DNA from: Trichomonas vaginalis G3
Lineage: Eukaryota > Parabasalia > Trichomonadida > Trichomonadidae
DNA length: 64,000 nucleotides
Direction: 5' to 3'
NCBI RefSeq assembly: GCF_026262505.1
Contig: NC_067203.1
Location: 21,371,411 to 21,435,410 of the forward strand
The notes below the pieces were generated by a model, which did not search any database, was not told the DNA's origin, and worked only from the letters and a program-made list of their open reading frames with translations. The number at the start of each line of letters is the position of its first letter. Positions within the stretch are counted from its first letter, which is position 1. The translations under genes and the position numbers were made by a program. This document shows positions 30,763-39,217 of this stretch, one piece after another.

Positions 30763-31008
30763 ATGCCCCCATATAGAATGGATAGAAAATCTGCTAGAAT
30801 AAAAGCAGAGTTGCAAAGATATGGTTGGAGAGTTTCGAAGAAGTTTAAATATAAGAAAGGAAGACCCATAAAAGTCTATGACAAACTGGCTGGTCTGACC
30901 TACGAAATGGATTTGGAAACAGCACGTGCCAATTATCCAAACAGACTAGAGAGGTTAGAAGAAGAACGTCTTATGGACATGCCTTTCGATGTGTTAAACA
31001 TTGCATGA
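30763..31008 (+). CDS. Small basic protein, function unknown
   Basis: 81 residues from the ATG after ATATTTTTTTATTTTTATAAAA, the strong form of the viral leader. The N-terminal half is rich in Arg/Lys (RMDRKSARIKAELQRYGWRV, KKFKYKKGRP), the C-terminal half is a helix with LERLEEERLMDMPFDVL. It could bind nucleic acid. No family recognised. Confidence 0.6.
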   Translation: MPPYRMDRKSARIKAELQRYGWRVSKKFKYKKGRPIKVYDKLAGLTYEMDLETARANYPNRLERLEEERLMDMPFDVLNIA

Positions 31009-31057
31009 AGTAAAAAATTTATTTTAAAAAAGTGACATTTTTTTATTCGAATTTGAA

Positions 31058-31162
31058 ATGTACGCTGAGTTTGTTGGAGAAGACCGTTGGGAAACTTGTT
31101 TGTTAGATGAGAAATATGAAATGGCATACCATTTTAAAACAATATATTTTTACATATATTAA
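31058..31162 (+). pseudogene. Internal-deletion remnant of an HNH endonuclease gene
   Basis: The first 63 bases encode MYAEFVGEDRWETCLLDEKY, identical to the start of the HNH gene at 59607 in element 3. The frame then jumps to sequence matching that gene's last codons (TGGCATACCATTTTAAAAC). About 510 bp including the whole HNH motif are missing. The A/T leader before the ATG is kept. Element 2 therefore once carried the endonuclease at a place different from element 3. Confidence 0.8.
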
Positions 31163-32021
31163 ATGCTTCAGGCTGAAAAACAAAGAACAAAAGTAGCAGA
31201 TACAAAACCGTTAGACTATATCTTTACAAATGCTGGTAGGACTATTTCAGATGAAGAAATTTCATCCCGAGTATACAGGTTTGACTATCCAATTCGTTGG
31301 CTTCAAAGTCCTTCAGATGCAAAGGCAATAGGATTTAGAAGAGTTTTGTTTTCAAATAGAACTAACGCATTTATGTTCGCAGTATATTTCATGGGCAGTA
31401 TAAAGGTTCTGATGGTCTAATAGACAAATTTGACGAAATGAGAATCTTTACAGTTCGTTCAGACGAAAGTCTTGAGAAAACTCTAAATGACTTTCAAACT
31501 CAAATGAACAAATATTATTGGGAATTTCAAGAAAAATACGACTCTTTACTAAATGGAACATACTATCTGAAACTAGAATATGACAAGATGAACTCCACCG
31601 TTTCATTTCAAAAGATTGAAATTAACCCTCCAAGAGATACAGAGTTTTTATTTTGGAAAGTAGACAAACGTTCTTGGGCACAATTTCTTCGGTTACTAAA
31701 CCAGAACGAACCATTACCACCAGATGGTCCATTTCAATTTATACTTCCACCAGCAGATTTGACAGTTTATAGAAACGTGTTTGACCCTCAAAATGTTATG
31801 TGTCATGCAAGTTTCAGTTCAAGCAACAATAGTTTTCTATGTATTGGTAAGGACTTTTATGACTTTGCTTCTAAATTCTACGAACCACCTAGTAACAGTT
31901 TCTCTGACTTTCAAGTTTGGTTCACAACAAATGGTGGCAACATATTATTCCATTGTACTATGACTTTTATCTCGAATTGTCTTTCATATATAACTACGGA
32001 AAAGTGCTGAAAAAGTATTGA
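31163..32021 (+). pseudogene. Virion-surface-like protein, paralog of 26339-27187, two frameshifts
   Basis: ATG follows ATATATTTTTACATATATTA. The first frame reaches about 31395 (KPLDYIFTNAGR, YRFDYPIRWLQS), a second carries DEMRIFTVRSDESLEKTLND to NNSFLCIGKDFYDF and SDFQVWFTT, and a third finishes with LYYDFYLELSFIYNYGKVL to a TGA at 32019-32021. The paralog 26339-27187 confirms the order of segments. Having two divergent copies in one element suggests variation of a surface protein, but both are damaged. Confidence 0.55.
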
Positions 32022-32160
32022 ATGTGAAGATATTAGAAAATAACATTTTTTCTAACATCGTAGAAAACTCATGAAAACAATTTATTTTTGACACTTTCAC
32101 AAAAAACATAAAAAAGTGCAGTTAAACGTTAAGGTTTACTGAACTGGTTGGATGTCGCCT

Positions 32161-32511
32161 TCACAGGTTATGTAGAATGGTTGACCCGAGAAGCGAAGGA
32201 GAGACTGAATTGCCAATTTCATATGGGGTAGGGGGTTTCTCCTTGTTTGGTATTTTTATCCAAGGACGTTTGTTTAGGAACTTAACAAGAGCTTCTTTCT
32301 TTGCTTGCTTTATGTCGTCGAAAGGAGTGTTTTCTGGTATTTGAATTGGAATTCCAGTCGAAGTCTCGAGATTCAAGGCAGCCCTTCCAGAAATAGTGGT
32401 GAACTTGACCTTGGGCTTCATGACCTTGCGCAAGTAGTCTTTTACGCAGTCGTTAAGTTCAATTAGGTAAATTGCCTCGTCAAGTCTTTCTTGCATTCCG
32501 AGTCCTTCCAT
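32161..32511 (-). CDS. Unrecognised element 2 protein beside the dyad array
   Basis: 116 residues from ATG 32511 (a second ATG at 32496 is possible). MEGLGMQERLDEAIYLIELN begins a helical protein with a basic middle (RKVMKPKVKFTTISG) and KKEALVKFLNKRPWIKIP. It is transcribed away from the inverted-repeat array at 32512-32824 and is divergent from 32825. Proteins beside iteron arrays often bind them, but nothing in this sequence proves it. Confidence 0.5.
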   Translation of the reverse strand: MEGLGMQERLDEAIYLIELNDCVKDYLRKVMKPKVKFTTISGRAALNLETSTGIPIQIPENTPFDDIKQAKKEALVKFLNKRPWIKIPNKEKPPTPYEIGNSVSPSLLGSTILHNL

Positions 32512-32824
32512 CCGACAGGAAAATATTTTCCCGACAACTGGAAAAAATTTTCCTTCCGACAGAAAAAATTTTTCCTTCCGACAGGAAGAACTCTTCCAGT
32601 TGTCCGTCCGTAAACCATTCAAATTTTCGAAAATTGAGAACTTTTTGGTCGAACTTCAGAAAAAGTTTTTCCTTCCAACAGAAAAAGTTTTTCCTTCCGA
32701 CAGGAAAAAATTTTCCTTCCGACAGGAAAAAAATTTCCTTCCGACAGGAAAAGTTCTTCCTTCCGACAGGAAAAGTTCTTCCTTCCGACAGGAAAAGTTC
32801 TTCCTTCCGACAGGACACAAACGA
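32512..32824. repeat. Dyad (iteron-like) array between divergent genes, possible origin or control region
   Basis: About ten copies of the palindromic unit TTTTCCT-TCCGAC-AGGAAAA in two clusters, 32512-32600 and 32668-32815, mostly at 22-bp spacing (GTTCTTCCTTCCGACAGG repeated). Each has 7-bp arms around TCCGAC. The unit occurs nowhere else in the window. Evenly spaced dyads of two helical turns between divergent genes are the usual form of replication origins or operator arrays; which applies here is inference. Open frames through it are artefacts. Confidence 0.7.
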
Positions 32825-33163
32825 ATGTCCCACGTCCCACCAACCCAGTCCATTCCCAAACCAGAGGAACCTAAAGAACCACAACAGTCTCCTCAGCAAC
32901 CTCAGTTCCAGCAAGTACCTCCACCAAATTACTACCAATTTCCACCTCAAGGTTACTACCCACCACAAGGCTTCCCGAACTACCCTCCTTTGCCTATGCC
33001 TTACTTCCCCAACCCTTGGATGTTCCAGCAAGCTCCACCTCAGCAATTCCAATCTCAATCCAAATCGAAGAGAGACCAAGAGTTCGAAGAAGGTCTGAAC
33101 CGTTTACGCAAAGAGTATGCTACAGCTCCAATTGAGAGAAAGTTGTTCCCGGACCAAAAATAA
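32825..33163 (+). CDS. Pro/Gln/Tyr-rich protein
   Basis: 112 residues. Residues 5-75 are Pro/Gln/Tyr-rich (VPPPNYYQFPPQGYYPPQGF), followed by a charged helix (SKRDQEFEEGLNRLRKEYAT) and KLFPDQK. It is probably a disordered protein with a helical end, possibly a scaffold or virion linker. It is read away from the dyad array. The frame is intact despite the low complexity. Confidence 0.55.
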   Translation: MSHVPPTQSIPKPEEPKEPQQSPQQPQFQQVPPPNYYQFPPQGYYPPQGFPNYPPLPMPYFPNPWMFQQAPPQQFQSQSKSKRDQEFEEGLNRLRKEYATAPIERKLFPDQK

Positions 33164-33171
33164 AGTTTATG

Positions 33172-33660
33172 TTAGAATGTTAGATCTAACACGTTTTCTA
33201 ACACGTTTTCTAACCTCATGAATTTTCATGAATTTCCTTAAGACAGAAAAAATAAAGTTAGTTTTATTTTGTATTTTTTTGTATGTAAGATATGATTTCA
33301 GGGATTTTTTTGACGAAGTGTCAACCTTCACTTCGTCAAAAAATAACAGTTATCTAATGAAAAAGTGTCATTTTTTGTATTTTTTTGTATGTTAGATATG
33401 ATTTCAGGGATTTTTTTGACGAAGTGTCAACCTTCACTTCGTCAAAAAATAACAGTTATCTAATGAAAAAGTGTCATGATTTCATCGTAAATGTTTTGTC
33501 ATGACTTCATCGTACATGTTTTGTCATGACTTCATCGTACATGTTTTGTCAAGACTTCTTCGTAATGAGTGTAAATGTTTTGTCATGATTTCATCGTAAA
33601 TGATTTGTCAAGACTTCTTCGTAAATGTTTTTTCACCTGTTTTTTCTAACCTCTTGAATT
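33172..33660. repeat. Intergenic hairpins and short tandem repeats
   Basis: Contains a TTAGATCTAA palindrome with ACGTTTTCTAAC repeats (33180-33220), two 117-bp copies of a block centred on TTTTTTGACGAAGTG / CACTTCGTCAAAAAA (33304-33342 and 33412-33450), and five or six copies of a GACTTCATCGTAAATGTTTTG-type repeat (33475-33640). The block also occurs three times at 35900-36190. Confidence 0.85.
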
Positions 33661-33747
33661 TTCATGAATTTTCCCGAAATAAAAAATAAAGTTAGTTTTA
33701 TTTTTTTTATTTTTTTTATTTTTTTTATTTTGTATAAAAAAATAAAA

Positions 33748-34686
33748 ATGTCAACAATCGGCACAACAACACTTCAAACAACTACAGCACCAAACTCGTT
33801 AGTCATGAATCCAACATCTATGTTAGTAGAGATGAAAAGCTTCATTCCTTCTTCATATACTTTTGAAACAGAAATCCAGAAGATAAAGCAAGAACTTTTA
33901 ACATGTAATTTAGACTGTAGTGCGAAAGATGAAACAAATGAACAGTATCTTTATGAAATGCAGGACCTCATCGACCATTTACCCAAATTGCCTGAAATTC
34001 AGCAACAAAAACTCACTATTCCTGAATTCGATGAAATAGAAGTGAAACCAACTGACTCAGTAGAAATAAAGAAGTTCATACGAAAGGTAAACTATGAGTT
34101 TCTAGGATTTCATTGCAACCATAAGGTTATGGACAAAGATTGCGACATGGTATATAAGAATGTTTCTGACATATATAAATCTGAAGAATTTAAGACCTAC
34201 GACAACTTTGTTTCGTTAGTTGCTGAATGTGTATGGCAGATAAGAGATGAAGATAGAAGAGGTAAAGTATGGAATAAACAGATAAAACCAGCAACTTTTG
34301 AGTTAAAGAAAACCATTGACGCTTTAGTTGTTTTAGCAGGTAAGGTTTCAGAATATAACGCAAAAATGAACCCGCAATGTTCAAAATGTAAGGCAGCAAT
34401 TAGGAAATATAACTACTCCGTCAAAGAGATAGAAAGAATGAGAAACGACTATGCAGACTTAAAGAAAGAAGCAGAAAAGCCAGCAGAAGATAAAATGGAC
34501 ATGTTAGCATTTCTGAACAAAAACTATCCAACTGCTGACGATTTCCTTCTATCTGACGTCAAGAAGAAGTATAAAGAAACCTTCGGCATAGTTAAAACAT
34601 TCGATGTACTAAAAGAAGAAATAGAAGCTACAAAACTGTTTAGAGTCATGAACCATCGCAACATATACCATGTAAAACGCTTGTAA
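33748..34686 (+). CDS. Unrecognised helical protein with a CxxC motif, conserved in element 3
   Basis: 312 residues from the ATG at 33748, which directly follows TATTTTGTATAAAAAAATAAAA; the longer frame from 33664 starts in the repeat and is not needed. Helical throughout, with a possible zinc site (NPQCSKCKAAIRKYN), preceded by HCNHKVMDKDCDM. The C-terminal region (DDFLLSDVKKKYKETFGIVK) is duplicated at 34917-35087. The element 3 homolog (62295-63213) is frameshifted. No family recognised; DNA or chromatin binding would be a guess. Confidence 0.65.
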   Translation: MSTIGTTTLQTTTAPNSLVMNPTSMLVEMKSFIPSSYTFETEIQKIKQELLTCNLDCSAKDETNEQYLYEMQDLIDHLPKLPEIQQQKLTIPEFDEIEVKPTDSVEIKKFIRKVNYEFLGFHCNHKVMDKDCDMVYKNVSDIYKSEEFKTYDNFVSLVAECVWQIRDEDRRGKVWNKQIKPATFELKKTIDALVVLAGKVSEYNAKMNPQCSKCKAAIRKYNYSVKEIERMRNDYADLKKEAEKPAEDKMDMLAFLNKNYPTADDFLLSDVKKKYKETFGIVKTFDVLKEEIEATKLFRVMNHRNIYHVKRL

Positions 34687-34689
34687 ATA

Positions 34690-34916
34690 GTTATGTGAGA
34701 AAACGTGTTAGAAAACGTGTTAGATCTAACATTCTAACATAAAATATATTTTTGGTCATTTACAATGAAGTCTTGACAAAACATTTAAGTTCGATGAAGT
34801 CTTGAAAATTCATGAGTTTTGTGTGTTTTAGACCATGTTAGAAAACGTGTTAGAAAACATGTTAGATCTAACATTCTAACATAAAATATATTTTTGGTCA
34901 TTTACAATGAAGTCTT
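34690..34916. repeat. Hairpin pair and direct duplication
   Basis: Two copies of GTTAGATCTAACATTCTAAC with CGTGTTAGAAAACGTGTTAG lie 150 bp apart (34708-34790 and 34845-34925), each followed by ATAAAATATATTTTTGGTCA. They form TTAGATCTAA-centred hairpins. Confidence 0.75.
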
Positions 34917-35087
34917 GACAAAAACTATCCAACAGCAGAAGATTTCCTTCTGTCTGACGTCAAGAAGAAGTATAAAGAAACTTTCGGCATTGTTAAAACA
35001 TTCGATGTACTAAAAGAAGAAATAGAGGCTACAAAACTGTTTAGGATTTCAAATATACATCGTACAATTCATGTAAAACGCTTGTGA
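34917..35087 (+). pseudogene. Duplicated 3' end of the 33748 gene
   Basis: Encodes the last 55 codons again (PTAEDFLLSDVKKKYKETFG ... HVKRL) with several silent and a few replacement changes, without start codon or 5' part. It sits between hairpin repeats, so it probably arose by recombination between them. Confidence 0.8.
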
Positions 35088-35238
35088 AAAAAGAGGTGAA
35101 AAAACAGGTGAGATCGCACCACTTCACCTAAACTTTATTTTTGCTGAAAAATGACCAAATTTCATGAGTTTTCCCGAAATAAAAAATAAAGTTAGTTTTA
35201 TTTTTATTTATTTTTTTATTTTGTATGTAAGAACAGAA

Positions 35239-35850
35239 ATGACAAACATTGAGTTTGAAACAGTTAGAAAGATAGACAATGACACCAAATTGGTTAGAAT
35301 AGGTGATTTAAACGTAAGATACTCAAAGAAATACAACAAATATTCTTTGTCAGACATTATATCTCCATTTGGAAAGAAACCGAAGGACTGGGTTAGAAAT
35401 GCTTCTACTCAGAAAATTTTGACAAGAAATCCTGGGCTTATGATATCGGTAAGATTCTATGGAACTGCAGCATATCTTATAGACAAAAGTCTTATACCAA
35501 TAGTTTTGTTATGGTTAGACCCAGTTGTTGGATATAACTTCATAACATATGGTTCATTCGATACGGAACGTTGCAGTGAAGGCTTACTTTACATCGTTCA
35601 GAAACCGAAGGACTTCAATACAAAGAGATATAAGATAGGAAGAACATATAATATAACTCAAAGATATGACAGTACAGTCAATAGAGTCAAGGTTGTGTTT
35701 GCTAATGATATGAGAGCTGCAGAAACAGAACTACTTGAAAAGTTTGAGAAAATATATGGTGCTCCCATAAAAGGTAAAGAAACGTTTGAAGTAGATGAGA
35801 TAGATAAAGCTATAAAATTATTTGACGAAGTTGCTGAAAAATACATGTAA
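35239..35850 (+). CDS. KilA-N / T5orf172 (GIY-YIG-like) protein
   Basis: 203 residues. The N-terminal part (RYSKKYNKYSLSDIISPFGK, KDWVRNASTQKIL) fits the KilA-N DNA-binding fold. From about residue 113, GLLYIVQKPKDFNTKRYKIG and RTYNITQRY match the T5orf172 type of GIY-YIG nuclease, followed by AAETELLEKFEKIYG and the KGKETFEV typical of its end. Such fusions are frequent in large DNA viruses and phages. A site-specific nuclease or regulator is plausible. The ATG follows TTTTTATTTTGTATGTAAGAACAGAA. It has no counterpart in the visible part of element 3. Confidence 0.7.
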   Translation: MTNIEFETVRKIDNDTKLVRIGDLNVRYSKKYNKYSLSDIISPFGKKPKDWVRNASTQKILTRNPGLMISVRFYGTAAYLIDKSLIPIVLLWLDPVVGYNFITYGSFDTERCSEGLLYIVQKPKDFNTKRYKIGRTYNITQRYDSTVNRVKVVFANDMRAAETELLEKFEKIYGAPIKGKETFEVDEIDKAIKLFDEVAEKYM

Positions 35851-35879
35851 AGCGTTTATTTTTGGTCTTTTGTGAAAGT

Positions 35880-36190
35880 CAGAAAATAAAGTTAGTGTCA
35901 TTTTTTTCATTTTTTTGTATAAAAGATATGATTTCAGGGATTTTTTTGACGAAGTGTCAATGTTCACTTCGTCAAAAAATAACAGTTATCTAATGAAAAA
36001 GTGTCATTTTATTTTTTTATTTTGTATGTAAGATATGATTTCAGGGATTTTTTTGACGAAGTGTCAATGTTCACTTCGTCAAAAAATAACAGTTATCTAA
36101 TGAAAAAGTGTCATTTTATTTTTTTTATTTTGTATGTAAGATATGATTTCAGGGATTTTTTTGACGAAGTGTCAACCTTCACTTCGTGTC
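35880..36190. repeat. Three tandem hairpin blocks
   Basis: The block with TTTTTTGACGAAGTG and CACTTCGTCAAAAAA is repeated at about 112-bp period (stems near 35943, 36049, 36155); the third copy lacks most of the right arm. It matches the two copies at 33255-33480. The frame across two copies (FFILYVRYDFRDFFDEVS) is a by-product. Confidence 0.85.
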
Positions 36191-36237
36191 ATAATGTAAA
36201 AATAACGTTTACCATGTAAAACGCTTGTGAAAAAAAC

Positions 36238-36556
36238 AGGTTAGAAAGGAGGTTAGATCTAACCTTCTACCCTAAATTATATTTTTGCTGAATTCCGTAT
36301 GAAAATCTGAGTAAAATGGCATAAGATTGCTTCCCTCGGAAAACCGAGAGAAGAGATTCCGTATGAAAACAGTGAAGAACAGCGAGTAGGTAAGAAACCT
36401 TAGTCGCCTAAAACTCATGAAAACAGTGAAATTTCTCTAGACCGACTTTTTTCGGTCTTGCATAAAACACATGAAAACAGTGAATTTCCTTAAGACAGAA
36501 AAAATAAAGTTAGTTTTTTATAAAATATTTTTTTTATCCGGAATATAAAGACAGAT
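36238..36556. other. Hairpin plus a scrambled fragment of the KilA-N gene
   Basis: 36238-36275 is the GGTTAGATCTAACC hairpin. 36296-36400 repeats pieces of the downstream KilA-N gene: CCCTCGGAAAACCGAG...GAGATTCCGTATGAAAA corresponds to codons of TLGKPRVEIPYEN. The pieces are out of frame. The last part is the A/T leader of the KilA-N gene. Confidence 0.6.
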
Positions 36557-37363
36557 ATGTCAACAACCGAGAACACAACAACAGTTATAATCCATGAAGC
36601 TATAAATGAAGAATACGAGTACATACAGTATAACAAACAGTTACGTCTCATTCGTTCGGTCAAAGACGATATGTACCAGATGCAAAGTATTTTGAACGCT
36701 CTTCGTTCTACAAAGCAAGCATATCATTGGTTTGAAAACCAACAGACAAAAGAACTTTTAGAAGAATTTCCTCATATGTTTGCTACCCTCGGAAAACCGA
36801 GGGTAGAGATTCCGTACGAAAATCGCAAGAATTTGGCTCCTGGTTTGAGAGGATATTATGTTCATAGACTTTTAGTAAATGCCGTAGCAATGTGGGCTTC
36901 ACCTCGTTATGCTTGTTATATTTTCATGATGTTAGATGAACTATATAAAGCAGAACGTGAAGAGATGGAAAACAAGCTTGAAGCAAAAGACAAAAGCATT
37001 CAGAAAAGAATACCACGTTTGGTACCAAAAGGTAAGGAAAAGAACTATAAGTATATGATTTATACTGAAGAGATGGAAAATGAAGAAGATAAAGATATGG
37101 TTATGTTGCATTTAGTCAGAAGAAACAACAAAAGCTTTTACGACCTTGCTAAGATTTACAAATCTGACAGAAATTGGTTCTATCGCGAAAACTTACCGAT
37201 TTCAATGACACCGAATGAAGATGTGAAACAAATAGTTCAAGATACGTTACCTCAAACACACTATGATATGAAAGGTTGTACAATTTTTACCTTCAAAGAA
37301 GACTTACCGCTACTGAAGGAAAAAATAACAGAGTATTTTGACAACTTCAAACAAGTAGAGTAA
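36557..37363 (+). CDS. KilA-N domain protein with DUF3627-like tail
   Basis: 268 residues. Residues about 90-135 (APGLRGYYVHRLLVNAVAMW, ASPRYACYIFMMLDELY) carry the core of the KilA-N DNA-binding domain seen in poxviruses, iridoviruses and phages. A charged helix follows, then a C-terminal domain (YKYMIYTEEMENEEDKDMVM, LVRRNNKSFYDLAKIY, NWFYRENLPI) like that found behind KilA-N in large DNA viruses. Expected role: DNA-binding regulator. It is convergent with the ATPase gene, with 16 bp between the stops. In element 3 only a shortened remnant is left (62036-62215). Confidence 0.7.
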   Translation: MSTTENTTTVIIHEAINEEYEYIQYNKQLRLIRSVKDDMYQMQSILNALRSTKQAYHWFENQQTKELLEEFPHMFATLGKPRVEIPYENRKNLAPGLRGYYVHRLLVNAVAMWASPRYACYIFMMLDELYKAEREEMENKLEAKDKSIQKRIPRLVPKGKEKNYKYMIYTEEMENEEDKDMVMLHLVRRNNKSFYDLAKIYKSDRNWFYRENLPISMTPNEDVKQIVQDTLPQTHYDMKGCTIFTFKEDLPLLKEKITEYFDNFKQVE

Positions 37364-37379
37364 ATGAACCATTTATTTT

Positions 37380-38255
37380 TCAAGCTTGACTTTTTACAAT
37401 TTGAACTTTGTTTGCGTAGATATGAATTCTGAAAGAAGTATGAGGGTCTTGTATGACTTTATACTTCTCCCATAGTTCATATCTGTCAAACTTACCTGCC
37501 ATGGACTCTTTCATAAGTTCCATGAAATCGTCTTCGGACAATCCGGGGAAAAGTATAATGTCAGTAAGTATTCTTTTAACATCCTTACTTAAACTCTTTG
37601 CTGTCTGTACACAAATGACAACTGAGATGTTAAAGTGTCTGAGCTTCTTAAGAATTCGACACATATCTTGTTCTCTATTCTTAAGCAAAGGATGAGAAGC
37701 AAAGTCATCTAAGATAAGAAGACACCTATGAGGGTATGTCTTCCAATCGTAAGATTGCAATTTCTTCGAAATGTATTCTATCTCTTTCTGTTTGTTTCTG
37801 AAGTGTTTCTTCTCTAATATTCTCTGCATTTCCTCATTTGGGTCTTTAAACTTAGAATTTATATACTCATTTATAGCATTATACTTCAAAACTCTTCTTT
37901 GGTACTTCTTTATCCAATCTAACAACTCAGAGTCTTTTATACATACTAACTTAGACTTCTTTATAATATCTTTGAACGAATTGACGGTTTGGTCAAATTG
38001 ACCAGAAGTACTACAAATGACAACTAACTCATAGAATGGGTTCTTCTCATCTAGTTCTTGTTGTTGTGCAGCCATTTTAAGATAAGTGAAAGTCTTACCC
38101 GACCCAGGTGGTGCAATTAGACCTGTTATACCATTCTGAGCAAATAAGAACTTGTCATGTATAGGCTTTATCTGAGCATTTTCTAACTTCCTCTTGTTCT
38201 TATTTAAAACATTCTCAAATTTCTTGTCAATGTCAGCAAACTTTTTTTCTAACAT
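37380..38255 (-). CDS. FtsK/HerA-type genome-packaging ATPase
   Basis: 291 residues from ATG 38255; the longer frame to 38357 runs into the divergent gene and the A/T leader points to 38255. Walker A is APPGSGKTFTYL (residues about 52-63), Walker B is CLLILDDFASH (about 180), and ICVQTAKSLSKDV is a likely sensor segment. This is the A32-like packaging motor of polintons, virophages and NCLDVs, which drives DNA into the capsid. Intact here; frameshifted in element 3 (61160-62030). It shares a 36-bp promoter space with the gene at 38292. Confidence 0.8.
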   Translation of the reverse strand: MLEKKFADIDKKFENVLNKNKRKLENAQIKPIHDKFLFAQNGITGLIAPPGSGKTFTYLKMAAQQQELDEKNPFYELVVICSTSGQFDQTVNSFKDIIKKSKLVCIKDSELLDWIKKYQRRVLKYNAINEYINSKFKDPNEEMQRILEKKHFRNKQKEIEYISKKLQSYDWKTYPHRCLLILDDFASHPLLKNREQDMCRILKKLRHFNISVVICVQTAKSLSKDVKRILTDIILFPGLSEDDFMELMKESMAGKFDRYELWEKYKVIQDPHTSFRIHIYANKVQIVKSQA

Positions 38256-38291
38256 ATTTTTAGAAAAATTAAAATTTTTATCTTTTAGAAA
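38256..38291. promoter_or_regulatory. Bidirectional A/T promoter between ATPase and 38292 gene
   Basis: Only 36 bp separate the two start codons, and it is nearly symmetrical: AAATTAAAATTTTTATCTTTT with ATTTTTAGAAAA. Each strand offers one TTTTTA motif 8-20 bases before its ATG. The same spacer is kept in element 3 (61124-61159). Confidence 0.6.
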
Positions 38292-38741
38292 ATGTCTAGC
38301 GATTTCGCTATCTATATTCGAGACAAGCTTTTCGACAGCAAAACATCTGTCGACCATAAAATCTTACATAGTGTAAACAAGAAAGGTGAATTTGTTCTAA
38401 AGTTCTGTTTCTGGGAATATGACAAGAACCATAAAACATTAAGCAGAGCAGTCTTAAAATTTGTCAATGACAGACTTGTTGACAGAGATGACGCCGATTG
38501 GAAAGATGAAGTCCAACAAAAGTTCTTAGAATGCAAAGAAGACACATGCGCTGTTCTTGAAGATGAAATAGAAAACAGAATAGAAGAGCTATTAAAGGAC
38601 AAAGAACTTTTACATAAATATAGTTGCGCCAAATTTGACATAACTCCACCAGAAAAGAAGAAGAAAGAAAAGAAAGAGAAAAAAGAAGAAGAGAAGAAAG
38701 AACCTGAACCAGTTCCAGAGAAAAAGAAATTTGACATGTAA
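38292..38741 (+). CDS. Conserved viral protein with Lys/Glu tail
   Basis: 149 residues. The first 110 form a compact domain (MSSDFAIYIRDKLFDSKTSV, VLKFCFWEYDKNHKTLSRAV, EDEIENRIEELLKDKELL). The last 40 are a Lys/Glu/Pro low-complexity tail ending KKKFDM. The homolog in element 3 (60668-61123) is intact, 151 residues, and differs at few positions, mostly in the tail. Conservation in both elements next to the ATPase suggests a core function, perhaps in packaging or replication; unrecognised. Confidence 0.75.
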   Translation: MSSDFAIYIRDKLFDSKTSVDHKILHSVNKKGEFVLKFCFWEYDKNHKTLSRAVLKFVNDRLVDRDDADWKDEVQQKFLECKEDTCAVLEDEIENRIEELLKDKELLHKYSCAKFDITPPEKKKKEKKEKKEEEKKEPEPVPEKKKFDM

Positions 38742-38757
38742 AAATAAAATTTTATTT

Positions 38758-39177
38758 TTAGAACATTTCTGGGTCAATGTCAATGTTCTCTTCCTCTTTA
38801 GGAGCAAACACTGGCTTAGACTCTAAAATCTTTTTACCCAATTTACCTTGAACTTCAACTATCTTAGACTCATAATATTCATAGTCGTCTGCTTTCTTTG
38901 GTTCATAAGGTATAACAAGTTTGTATGCTTTGCCTTCTTTAAGGTTTGAAAACCTTCTGTCAAAACTTTCTTTGACTGCTAACAAACCTTCTATGTCTAA
39001 GTCTTCAAATTTCGCACCATTTTTAGTCACAATAGCAAACTTAACTGGTTCGATGTTCCAAACTTTGCTGAATGAAGACTTTTCAAAATGGTAGAAGTAA
39101 ACATTCAAATATGTGAATGGGTCTAGTTCTTCTTTAAGTCCTGACATGTACTTATTTACTGAGATGAATTTTGCCAT
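38758..39177 (-). CDS. Conserved viral protein, SSB-like acidic tail
   Basis: 139 residues, intact in both elements (60232-60651). A beta-rich body (DPFTYLNVYFYHFEKSSFSK, KVWNIEPVKFAIVTKNG, GKAYKLVIPYEP) is followed by a linker and an acidic end, PKEEENIDIDPEMF, with a terminal aromatic residue. Single-stranded DNA-binding proteins of phages and bacteria show this design, in which the acidic tip recruits partners. It neighbours the helicase in element 2 and the HNH gene in element 3. The SSB idea is inference from shape only. Confidence 0.6.
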   Translation of the reverse strand: MAKFISVNKYMSGLKEELDPFTYLNVYFYHFEKSSFSKVWNIEPVKFAIVTKNGAKFEDLDIEGLLAVKESFDRRFSNLKEGKAYKLVIPYEPKKADDYEYYESKIVEVQGKLGKKILESKPVFAPKEEENIDIDPEMF

Positions 39178-39217
39178 CTTTTCTATCGGATAAAAAAATA
39201 TTTTTTTTTAAATTTAC

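Noticed and set aside
32472-33098. Frames of 187-208 codons through the dyad array on both strands
   Set aside because: Produced by the 22-bp inverted repeats; the true genes start outside the array at 32511 and 32825.
36001-36219. 72-codon frame with FFILYVRYDFRDFFDEVS repeated
   Set aside because: By-product of the tandem hairpin blocks.
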